Source: Trichoderma breve (lineage: Eukaryota; Ascomycota; Sordariomycetes; Hypocreales; Hypocreaceae). Taken from it: DNA of 64,000 nt. The DNA lies in contig NC_079232.1 of the NCBI RefSeq assembly GCF_028502605.1, positions 930,001 to 994,000 on the forward strand, in the 5' to 3' direction. The first letter of the stretch is position 1. Every line of letters begins with the position of its first letter. The position numbers were made by a program, and so were the translations under genes. Below, one piece after another: positions 1 through 9,959 of the stretch. The notes beneath the pieces were generated by a model. The model worked only from the letters and a program-made list of their open reading frames with translations, ran no database searches and was not told the DNA's origin.

Positions 1-292
1 TTCTTTCAATTTGCCGTGACTACGCTACGCATCATACATTAAGTAAATGGACAGACCACCTCACCCTTTCATCGCACACACACCTGATATGTATTTTGAT
101 CGAGAGGGGGTTTTGACGGTTTAGATGTGGAACGAAACGACGGGCTGTTTATCGTATTTCGAACATTTTTTTCTTCTTGAATCCCACCGTATTGTTTTTG
201 ATAAAGAGTTATCCCCTCCCCCCAATAGGCCAATAAGTCAAAACCTTCTTCCTACCCCAAGCTCTATTTGTCGCTTCTAGTTTGTATCCTTC
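1..292. other. 3' flank of the p24 gene, no gene seen
   Basis: AT-rich sequence downstream of the leftward p24 stop codon. It has short T-runs and no open frame with recognisable protein content. It most likely holds the 3' UTR and polyadenylation region of the p24 gene. Confidence 0.5.
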
Positions 293-1113
293 TCAAGTAA
301 GCTTTTGCTTGATGAAGAATGAGCGTAGATGTGAGAGTTGCCATGCGCAGGTAGCACCGAGGACGACGAGTTGGATGATGATCCAGCGGACGACGCGGGC
401 GTTTGTGGATTCGGACTGGTCTCTGAACTCGGCTTCTCGTTCCTGAAGATATGAAGTTGTGTAAGTATCTAACACTAACATGAAGAGTAATGGCAAAAAA
501 CGCCAAAGGAAAGAGGAGGGGGGTTTAACTGACTCTTTGGAAAACCTGTTCCCTGCGAATGTCGTTCAGCCTGGCATTGAGGTCCTTGACGCGGGTGGTA
601 ATGTCCTGCAGCTTCTCCTTGTCGTCGCTCTCGATCTGGTTGGTCTCGCCAATGACCATGTCGAGGCGCAGCTTGATGCCGCCGTTGTAGTTTGCCATGG
701 AGAGCCAGCCCGGGCGGCCGCTGCTGGAGGAGGGCATGAAGCAGATCTTGTGGTCACCCGCGTCGGCGGCGGAGAAGGTGAAGCGGCCGGAGGAGGTGCC
801 TCGCTGGGAGACGACACGGTGGTTGTTGTCGAAGACTTCCTGTCCATTTGTTTAGCTAGTTTGTTCCAAAATCCCAATCACCCTTGAAATGGATGTTGTG
901 TTTACATACATCGACGGTGATGTAGATGGTGATGCCTTGGTGTTCCTGCCACTGCTGCGCCCGGTCGTCCCACTCCGAGGCAGAGTAGTGGCCCACGACC
1001 AGAGTGTCCTTGGGAAGCTCTTCGTAGAAGCACTTGGGGGTGCCGCCGTCGATGAAGAAGTACAGAGCTTGCGCCGCAGCCACAAAGGTGGCCAGAGAGA
1101 AGAGGGACCTCAT
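293..1113 (-). CDS. p24-alpha family (emp24/gp25L) ER-Golgi cargo receptor
   Basis: Three exons (1113-910, 839-534, 442-293) give 219 residues. The protein starts with a signal peptide (about residues 1-16, ending AQA). A GOLD domain follows, with the usual cysteine pair (KCFYEE near residue 28 and KICF in exon 2), then a coiled coil ending in the conserved ESTN motif, one transmembrane helix and a short cytosolic tail ending KQKLT, a KxKxx-type ER retrieval signal. The order and the [20 protein letters not shown] motifs match the p24-alpha group (TMED4/9, yeast Erp1/5/6), which cycles in COPII/COPI vesicles. Exon 1 ends at a GTATGT donor. The exon 2 donor is the less common GTCAGT, chosen because it joins the frame into the conserved coiled coil. 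Which yeast Erp paralogue it matches is not resolved. Confidence 0.92.
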
Positions 1114-1714
1114 CTTGTGTTGTTTCGTTTCGTGAGGGGAGCTGGTGTGCTGTGGCGATGTGTTATAAACCCGGGGCCGGTAAAGCTGTCTTTTGCACCG
1201 AATCTCCGCAATGGAATTCGCGGGTTCTCGTGCAATAGTAAAATGGCACGATCACAACAATTGAGGCCCGTATTCGCCTGGTTGTGGAAGAAGAAAAAGA
1301 CTGCGCAATTGGCGGTTGAGCGTCTGTCTCCCTTTGGTCAACTTGAACTTCGTCCCTCCTTCGGCGAAGCTGCCACGTTCAGAAAATCCAGGGGTCTGCA
1401 CCAGCACCGGCGCGGGTCACGTGCACTCGACCGGCTGCTCAAACGCGCTTTTCCAGACTTTCAAGCTTGCTGCAAACCATCAGCCTTGCACGATTATTCC
1501 AACTACTCTTGATGATTTTTTGTTTTCTTCAATCATCGCTGCATCTGCATCCGACTGCGACTTATCGTCATTAATAACACCGACCGATAAAACATCCATT
1601 TCCGATCGAATCTTCTTTTCATTTGCTCGCGGGCTTAGAGAGAAACAAAGCGATGACGGCATAAATCCCTTCAAACTTTCCTCTACAAAAAACTGCCGAT
1701 AATCTACTGCCACG
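1114..1714. promoter_or_regulatory. Divergent promoter between p24 and SWC4
   Basis: Six hundred bases between two start codons pointing away from each other. It contains a TATA-like element facing the p24 gene at 1163-1169 (about 50 bp before its ATG) and a palindromic CACGTG E-box at 1418-1423. The E-box is the core site bound by bHLH factors of the Cbf1/SreA type. No binding has been shown here. Confidence 0.45.
1163..1169 (-). promoter_or_regulatory. TATA-like box of the p24 gene
   Basis: Read on the minus strand this is TTTATAA, about 50 bp upstream of the p24 start codon. That is close for a TATA box, so transcription would start very near the ATG. Assigned from sequence and position only. 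Confidence 0.35.
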
Positions 1715-3583
1715 ATGACATCCTCCGACGTCCGCGACGTGCTCAACCTCCCCGATGGCGCTGCCGGCGGCCCTCGTCCCTCCAAGAAGGCAAAAATCAC
1801 CGCCCCGCGCCCTAACCTCAAGGGTCTCGCGCGCGAGGTGCACAATCTCGGCGGCGACAACCCCATCGCCATTGTTCCGGAGGTCACGCAGTTCAAGAAG
1901 CGCCGGTTCGTTAGTCGTAAGCCGGCCGCACGATGGGAGCTGCGACAGTTTGCGAATTCTGGAAGGAAAGATGAGAGCCTGGTCTTGAGGCACTGGAGGA
2001 GGGTCGAAGAAGGGAAGCAGTCTTCTTCAGCGGCAGGAGATGGCAATGTGCCGGAGACAGAGGATGTCGAAGATTCCCTGTACGCAAAGTACAATGTTCA
2101 GGTCTCTGTGCCTCAGTACAATGAGGACCAGTATCACCAAGTCCTGGAGAATCCCGACTGGACCAAGGAAGAGACAGATTACTTGATGGAGTTGGTGCGA
2201 GACTTTGATATCAGATGGCCCCTTATCTGGGATCGTTACGAATGGAGTCCGCCAGCTACCAATGGAGAGGCCGATGCCGATGGTGACGAGAGTAAGGCTA
2301 TCGTGCCAGCTACGCGGTCTCGGTCGATGGAGGACCTCAAGGCGAGATATTACGAAGTGGCATCCAGAATGATGGCCGTCCAGAAACCAGTCCAATACAT
2401 GACACAGCCCGAGTTTGCGCTGCATGAATTGATGGCGCACTTCAACCCCCAGCAGGAAAAACTGCGCAAGGATTTCGCCTTGAATTCCTTTGGGAGGTCT
2501 CGCGAAGAGGCTCGTGAAGAAGAATCGCTACTACTGGAGATTAAACGAATCTTGGCTCGAAGTGATAGGTTCAACGAAGAACGGAGGGAGTTGTATAACC
2601 GCTTGGACTATCCCCACGCAGAGCAAGATATCAACACTTTCAAGTCATCGGCTGGTTTACAGACATTGCTTCAAAACTTGATGACCGCCGACAAGTCTAA
2701 GAAACGAAAGTCTATTATGGGTGCTGAAGTGCCCACGCCCTCAGGCCAGCCCACGCCGCAGCAGGCGGCTCCGGAAAATGGAAGACGTGATAGTGCTGCG
2801 GCTTCTTCCGGACCACGAGAGTCGGGTGCGTCAACGGCGGCGTCCTCTGCACACAAGAAATCACAGTCTCAATCACAGCAACAAATCCAACAGCAACAGG
2901 CTCAACAGCAGCAGCAGCAACAGCAATCACAACAACAACAGCTGCAAGAGCGCAAGAAACTTACCGAGCACGAGGAGATTATCTACGGTGTCACACATCA
3001 TGATCGCCTGGGCTCCGGCCCTACATTCCGGACAGAAAAGATCAACAAGCTGTTCTCTCACAAGTCCAACCAGCAGCAGTTGCGTATCACCAACACCCTC
3101 AACGAACTGGATGTTCCTGCCAAGCTGGCTATGCCTACAGCGGCGACAACGCATGCGTTCGAACAGCTCTTGGCATCTGTGAATAGCCTTCTCGATGCTC
3201 GCAAGATTACAGACAAGATTGACGCAGAGATTAAGCTTGAACTCGCCAAGAAGGCAGAGCGAGAGAAAGCTCTGGGTAATCAAGATGGTGAAAAATCTGC
3301 GGACGCTGATGAGGATGATGAGGATGCTAAAGACGAGTCGGCGGAGGCAGATGAGCCCTCCAAAGACAATGATGAAGACGGCGCTGCGGCTCAACCAGAG
3401 GATGATGAAAAGGAGCAAGATGAGGACGCAGCACCCTCTGACGAAGCAACCGCCCAGCCATCCGTGGAACAGGACGATGACAATGCGGACGAAGGGAAAG
3501 ACGGCGGTGTTACCACGCGCAAGCGAAGCGCTAGTGTGTTGAGCTCCGTGAGCGACAAGAGTCTGAAGAGGCAGAAGAAATGA
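1715..3583 (+). CDS. swc4: SWR1-complex / NuA4 subunit Swc4 (DMAP1 homologue)
   Basis: Single exon, 622 residues. The N-terminus (residues 1-95) has the Swc4/DMAP1 signature: a DVLNLPD start, a KKAK basic patch and a conserved block ending in LVLRHW. A SANT/Myb-like domain spans about residues 125-222 (VPQY..., NPDWTKEETDYLMEL, RWPLIWDRY, MEDLKARYYEV). Residues 388-412 are a glutamine-rich run, and the tail (about 530-600) is strongly acidic and ends in a basic KRQKK patch. In yeast Swc4 is shared by SWR1, which exchanges H2A.Z, and NuA4, which acetylates H4/H2A. It acts in the nucleus. The ATG is chosen because the conserved N-terminal block begins right after it. Length is typical for filamentous fungi, and the polyQ run may vary between strains. 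Confidence 0.95.
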   Translation: MTSSDVRDVLNLPDGAAGGPRPSKKAKITAPRPNLKGLAREVHNLGGDNPIAIVPEVTQFKKRRFVSRKPAARWELRQFANSGRKDESLVLRHWRRVEEGKQSSSAAGDGNVPETEDVEDSLYAKYNVQVSVPQYNEDQYHQVLENPDWTKEETDYLMELVRDFDIRWPLIWDRYEWSPPATNGEADADGDESKAIVPATRSRSMEDLKARYYEVASRMMAVQKPVQYMTQPEFALHELMAHFNPQQEKLRKDFALNSFGRSREEAREEESLLLEIKRILARSDRFNEERRELYNRLDYPHAEQDINTFKSSAGLQTLLQNLMTADKSKKRKSIMGAEVPTPSGQPTPQQAAPENGRRDSAAASSGPRESGASTAASSAHKKSQSQSQQQIQQQQAQQQQQQQQSQQQQLQERKKLTEHEEIIYGVTHHDRLGSGPTFRTEKINKLFSHKSNQQQLRITNTLNELDVPAKLAMPTAATTHAFEQLLASVNSLLDARKITDKIDAEIKLELAKKAEREKALGNQDGEKSADADEDDEDAKDESAEADEPSKDNDEDGAAAQPEDDEKEQDEDAAPSDEATAQPSVEQDDDNADEGKDGGVTTRKRSASVLSSVSDKSLKRQKK

Positions 3584-6500
3584 TGATGATGATACTGAGT
3601 ACCTCTTGTGTACCGGTACTTTGCCCTACGCGCCCATTTCCCAACATCTTGTCTTGTTCTATCAAAATGACAGGGAGATAACCCTGTTCGTGGGGATGAA
3701 TTAGAGAAAGCAAACCTGCAGAACCCTGGAAGCGAGATCATCTTAGATTGTGGCGTATCCCTAACTCCGGATAGACGCGCCATGGAATCGTTATCTGCAA
3801 GATTTTAGCTGCTACCGATGTGATGGCATAGTTATTCAGCGCTTGTGCAAGATGAAAGATGGAGCCATGAAACAAACGACTATTGTGTTAGACTTCGATG
3901 AGTCCAAGCGCCTCCTCTTCGGAAACAGTTCTTATGGGGTGTTAGTGTTTGCCCCCCTTTGACGTACTGGGAAGCGCCATGGTCGCAGAGCCGGTCGTGA
4001 GATATGGGAGGAGCATGCGGGTTCCCCAACGTATGGTGACGTATTAGCGGGCGCGTGCTCATCAGGGGAAGCTATTCGCAAACGGCGCATCTACTATTGT
4101 GTGGCCGGCGTATAAGCAAGAAACGGGATAAACAAGGGAGGGGGGGTTCCGCATGAAACAGCTTTTTTCTCCAGAGCACATGTACATAAGATACGGGGGT
4201 TGATTGGGAGGAACGAGGAACGAGTGGCTAGAAAAGAGCTCAAGGGGGAGACGAGAAGCGTCGTTGACGGGTTCATGAATGATGTCTCATTAAAGCTCAT
4301 GCTACTTTTAGACACCTGCATTGAGGCTACATCTTAATATAGCAACAACATCTCTAAAAATAACACATCGCCCTGATCTCGCGTGGAATAAAAGATCGAG
4401 ATGGCTATATCTGGGTTCATAAACTAGCATCTGGAGGGGGTTCAAGGGGGGAAACAAGGGAAGATGGAGGGGCGTGTACTGTAGGCAGGTATGATGCATC
4501 AAGACTCACGGCGGTACCGCGAGCACGGAATGGGGAATCCAGGAACCACCAGTCCAGTCAGGGGGATTGCTCGCGATGCATGATCAAGGTGGGACTTTGT
4601 TTGGCGGCAAAGGACAGAAATAGAAGCGGAAGAAAGAACTGCTACTGGCATATGCCGAGTGTTCTTCTCCTCAACATGGGGAGAGGTGGAGAACGAAGAC
4701 ATGCCCGGCGTCTCTATCACGACCAGATGGTTCATGGGATGGGCGGGTAAGGAGCAAACCACGATGGTTGTTGGTGTTGTTGTTGGCGGGAAGGGGAGTG
4801 ATGGTAATTAGGAGGGGCGGCAACATGCAAGGTCCCAAGGAACGATGCCTTGCATGAGCATGGGCGATAAAAATAGCAAAAGAGAATGTTACCCTCTTTC
4901 TTCCTCCTGCAGCTTAAAACGACGGGGGGATGAACAATATTGTTGAAGATTGGAAGCGCTGAAAGAGAAAGGAATCGTTCTAGAAGAAGCTGCCGGTCCT
5001 ATTCGCGAGCGCTTAGGATTAGCTGAGCGGCTATTTCGAGGGCTACCATTGGTCAAGACCGGTGTGGGGGTGGAGAGAGGAGAGAGGAAATATACATAAA
5101 TAGATTTTGAAGCTTGAGTTGAGCAATTAGTTGATTTTTGATGTAGTTGCCATGCCAAGGGAAAAAAAGGATATTTGATCCGATGAACCTTGTCGACTGG
5201 TGCTATTTTTGGGCCATGAAGCTGTCTGGATGCTTGTTGCTGCGTATGTTGGAGAGAGGATGAGAAACGGTGAGATGACGTGCTGTGATTGGCGGTGGAT
5301 TTGATTGACGTTGATGTGCGTGCACGGGGCATCTTGAATATGTGCTTATTGCAGGTGGGTGGTTTGTTATCAAAAAAGACTTCATTGGCAAGTCATACGT
5401 AAATAGGTTGAAATAAATAGACTGGGCAGCTTGTTCCGTTTGAATCCCCTCATTTGAAGAGGTTGACGTGATCTCCTGGATACCTGTACTGTAGATTGAA
5501 TTAGCAGCCACCAACCACTCGTACTAATACCTGAGTCAGCGTCACCCAGGGCGCCGTAAGATGCTAAACTCTGCTCCCGGTTCTCCGTTCCTGGCTCGAC
5601 TCGATTTGTCCGATGGCCCTGGGGCAGCGCTACTGGTACACGCTTTCGGCAGTGGTTTCCTGATTGAAGCAAGGGTCTAGATCCAGGTCCAGCAGCTTGC
5701 AGAATACGAACCAGACGCTGTGCGGAGAGCATCGGTGTTGGCGTACAAAAGTAGAAGTAGGAATCCTATCTTCTTTGTCTTGTCTGGTGCGTGTGAAGAA
5801 ACGATTTTCCGGCCCGGCTGCTCCCTTGTCCGCTGCGCGCTTGCAACTTAATTTTAGCCTCGCTAAAGCAGAGACACGCACAGACCCACGGCTGCAATCT
5901 TCAACCAACCGCACACGCCCCCAATCTCCACTGTTTCTTTTTTGGGGCCTCAACTCGTCCACTCTGGTCTATTGTTAGTTCTGCGGCTTCACTGTCCTGT
6001 ACTGTGTAGTGCTGGAAGAGCAAATTACAGGTACCAGACTGGACTCACCTCGATCCAACAGCTCGCCGCTAAGGCACTCCGTCGCAAAAGGATGAGTACA
6101 GCAGGTGTAGCCTCTAAGAGAACTGGCTTTAATGTTCCCCTCTCCCCTCTATTCGGCTTCCATTCGATTCTGATGCCGAGCCAGCACCAACGGAGCCTCG
6201 TCTTTTGGTTCTCGACACTGGGCACATGGCTGCCAGGATATGCGTCTTATCTCGCATGCCCTCGTGCCTGGGACCTGGTAAACGAACAGACAGTTGAGCC
6301 CACACAAGAATCCAGACGCAGCCGCTCCGCTTGCTTGCTTGCCCCCTCTCGTACCAAGGCTTCTGTCGGTTCCAGTATTACACTACTAATAATGGCAATG
6401 TCGTCGTTCCCTCAGGCGTCTTGTCCCATCTGGGTATAGAATCGTAAGCCCAACATCTTGCCAGCCGTTGGATCGGAGCTGAAAGAACCCTGTCGGAATC

Positions 6501-9500
6501 TTTCAAGCCGTGATTATGACAGAATACTTTGTCGCAATGGTGGTGCTACCTTGCTTATGGGGAAACAAAGCAAAGGTGTGGTAATGCTATCGGCGACATA
6601 TCTCACTGTCTTTTGTGAAAAGATGCCTGCCGTCTTGGCTGCTCCCCTGTTTGCCCACGGCTTTGGGAAACCTAGTCTGATTGGGGTTTATAACATATTA
6701 CACATTGCACAGTGTAACGACGTCGTCACCACCTTTGTAATCCAAAGGAACAATGTATCACTTCGTCCACGGATTCAGCACTGTTGTGATCGCTGTATCG
6801 CCTATGCTGTCTGTCAAATGTAGATACGCTGCCCAGCATTGGCAATATCGGCACCTTGTCGTGTACACCATCTGTTGGACACTCGTGCTCGGGCTAGACC
6901 AGACACACAATGGGACCTGGTGACTCGGTTGCCCTACTGCATACATTTTACTTCGGAGCCTTTAGGTAAATACTGTAGAGGCAACGAGGGAGTTGACTCC
7001 TCGAAAGAGACAGCTGGAAATGGAGCTTTCCAAAGTCGTTGAATCCATCATAGCCAGAGTGGCCGGCGTTAAGCATCAGCACCGGCGACCTTGAGAGATC
7101 GGTACTCATAAACTGAACGTCAACCTGGGATGGCGGGTGGGCCTCTGGCCACAAGAACGGAACATATTTTGTGACGACCCTGATCCTTCGGGACGCTAGA
7201 GTATAGTTTGCTGCTCGTTGCAGGAGGTTGCGAAGGAAACATTGCAGATTAGCAGCTAGCTCGGCCACAATGCAATTGCCCAATTTGCACCAGCATTCAA
7301 ACATCCATTGTAACTAACAGGTAGCCGCCGAGTGGGTTTGCTCCAGCGGTTATCTTGGCGGCACAAGAGGGCATGAGAAATGTGCCCAGTCTGGCATCTT
7401 TTTCTCGGCCCAGGCCCTTCCGGCGGTGTGATATCTCAGCATCTTCGCAGGCAGGCGTTTCAAGCCGAAACAAGCCACGAATTGTCTGGCCAAACTTCTA
7501 CATGCCGTGTGCAGCCATGTGTTACCACGAGCCCAATGTCGACCCTCAAAGGATTTGGTGTGGCGTGCTGCGCAAACTGTACTAGTCTTCACGGCCAAGC
7601 AATCCTTGGGGCTAGCCGTGCCAGCGTTCAACAGCGTGGGCAATCAATTGATTGATGCGACGAGGAGCCATGTTATATGCCTGCATGCTGGCGGATGGCC
7701 GGCGGGCACTGTGCTCCAGTCTGGGCGGCTCTTCAACAGAAAGCATTCTGGGTAACTGTGCAAGCCAGTTCTGCTCTTGGCATGAAAAGCAGCCAAGACA
7801 AACCTCGTGCGCGATTCTCGAGGAATTCGTGCGAGGCGCTCTATCAATCTGCCGCAGATCTGATCGGTGGCTTGAGGGCTCCGGGGTTTTCTTTGAGCCT
7901 TATAGCAGTAGGCAGCTGTAGCACGCCCCGTCTGTAATGAGACGCTGTGAGCATCCCACGCTGGGCTCAACCGTGCCACAGTCGCTGGAGGGCGCCGAAG
8001 CAGAAGCGAAGGCTAGCGCTAGTGGAACGGTGGTGCACATCTAGCGGGTGAAGAGGTCAAGTAATGCCGTCGGGCGTACGTGGCCTGACACAGCCGCGGG
8101 CGGCGGCGGCGATACGAGACGGTGCTAAACGCGGCGTTAATCAGCCAAGCTGCTTGACGACCATTCCCTAGTACCAGAGTTCCTATTGGCCCTCAGGGTC
8201 GGACAACAGCCGATGCCCTTGTGGCACGTCGTCAAGGCAGTTCTGGCCCCTGCCTACGAATCTGGGCATGGCCGAATTGGATACTGGACTTTTCGAGCCG
8301 CCATTCTGGTTTATGGTAACCGGTTTATAGTATCAGTTGAATTACCGAGAGCGTGCATTCACACGCAGATAGTCAAGAGGCAGGCTATGACGCCTTGCTT
8401 CTTGGTGGGCCTGACCAAAAGTGGTATTTGCACAGGTAGCTGGAACTGGTAAGCAAGCTGACGTTTGTGGCGGACCGCTATTAGAGAGCACGGAAGTGCA
8501 AGCAGGCAGGCAGGCAGCTCTGGTGATGATGAGCCTATCAACTTATCCGCAAACCCTGTCCATTCAGTGTCATGGCTGGTACGAGTACTCATAAGGCGTC
8601 TGTTAGGGTTCTTGTCCCACTTCGATGACAGAAGCGGGCAAGATCTGGGATCAGATGCCATTTCACGATCCCGGTATACACCGGCGACAGGTGCGAGTGC
8701 TGTAGCAAGGCCGAACAGGCTGGCTCTGACAGGCGAGCCGGTGTGACCATCACCCACAGGTGCCGTGTACCAAGGAGCCAGAGCCCGAGTGCTGTACGAT
8801 GGTTTCGAGACGAGACGCCCTTCTATTCCGCCGATTTCTCGGACATAGTCGTCCACAGACCGATCTACTCGGATGCTGCAAGCACAGGTGACGGCCATAT
8901 GTGCCCTTTGGATCGGGTATAGGCCGCGTTCACGCGGATAGCTGCTCACATTTGTGGCCGGCGACTGGCGGGATAGACGGCGAAAGCCCTGTGATAATTG
9001 GTGGCGCCTGGAGCTGGAGGCGGCCATGGATTGGCTCTACAGGCGTAGGCGGACGCCGCGCGTTTCCGCATCAGGGTCTTGAAAACGGGTCGTGCTGGTT
9101 GGAATGGAGACTTGGCGACGATGGCGGCCGCGGCTCGCCTTTGGGAGGGTGGCACCCCTTGCGATGGCACCCGGATCGGTTGGGCGCAAAGGTGGAACAG
9201 TGCTCCGTGGGAAGGGATTGAGATGGGCGCAGCAGCGACAGGCCTGGGAGCCGAACAGGGGACAAACTGCGATGATGCATGAGAAGCAGAGGCAAAGTGT
9301 GCAGTTTAGAGCGTATGGAGCATTGGGAGCGTATCCAATCCGATCCCTTGTCGGCCTGGTCCCGGAGGCAAAACTGGATCTACTGCTATAGTTTTGGCAT
9401 CACAGACCCCGTACGGAGAGTATTTTCGAAGCGTCGTGAGGGATGAATAATGATGAGAGGAGATGGATAGAACGATAGAAACAAGTTGGCTCAGAAAGCC

Positions 9501-9626
9501 TGGTAATGTGCAGTAAGTGCGTTGTGTATATGAGAGAGTACGTGGTGTTTTTGCAAGGTGTCCAAGCGGAAAAAATGGTCGTCCTTGTTGGGCCGTTGGG
9601 GTGGGAAGGAGCCCACGGCAATGTTC

Positions 9627-9646
9627 GAACGGTCTCGGGACCGTTC
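9627..9646. repeat. Perfect inverted repeat, 8-bp arms and 4-nt loop
   Basis: GAACGGTC and its exact reverse complement flank the loop TCGG. It would form a stable short stem in RNA. It lies in the gene-poor stretch with no known partner, and the function is unknown. Confidence 0.6.
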
Positions 9647-9923
9647 TTTCCTGACGCTGTTGGCACTACGGCGTCCATGCCAACTTTAGTAACAATATTA
9701 CGGTTGCCACTGCTACTTACCAGGTACCAACCTTGATCGCGGCGACGGTAGCGTATATGAGTATTACTGGTATGACCTGAGGTAACTGCTGGGTATATTC
9801 CCAAGGATACTATTTCGAGCCCTTGCTCAGCAGGTTCCCCCCATGCTTTTCCTTAGGTACCTTACCTAGCACTCTTCGCCCTCCAGAGAACCCCCGTCCA
9901 AAGCAATTCAGCCATGGTTCGAC

Positions 9924-9959
9924 GTGAGCACCAATGGAGTAGTGAGCACCAATGGAGTA
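9924..9959. repeat. 18-bp direct tandem duplication
   Basis: The unit gtgagcaccaatggagta occurs twice in a row without mismatch. This looks like a recent local slippage duplication in noncoding DNA. Confidence 0.7.

Noticed and set aside
889..1512. 207-residue plus-strand frame opposite the p24 gene
   Set aside because: It lies antisense to p24 exon 1 and runs through the divergent promoter. The p24 reading is supported by conserved motifs on the other strand.
1480..2094. 204-residue minus-strand frame over the SWC4 5' end
   Set aside because: Antisense to a well-conserved SWC4 N-terminus and without recognisable content.
8503..8519. Short (GCAG)n microsatellite
   Set aside because: Only about four units and no context, so not worth a repeat entry.
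8359..9027. 222-residue open frame on the minus strand in the gene-poor region
   Set aside because: Composition looks random, there is no domain, no codon bias and no promoter-like start. Chance frames of this size are expected in GC-balanced DNA.
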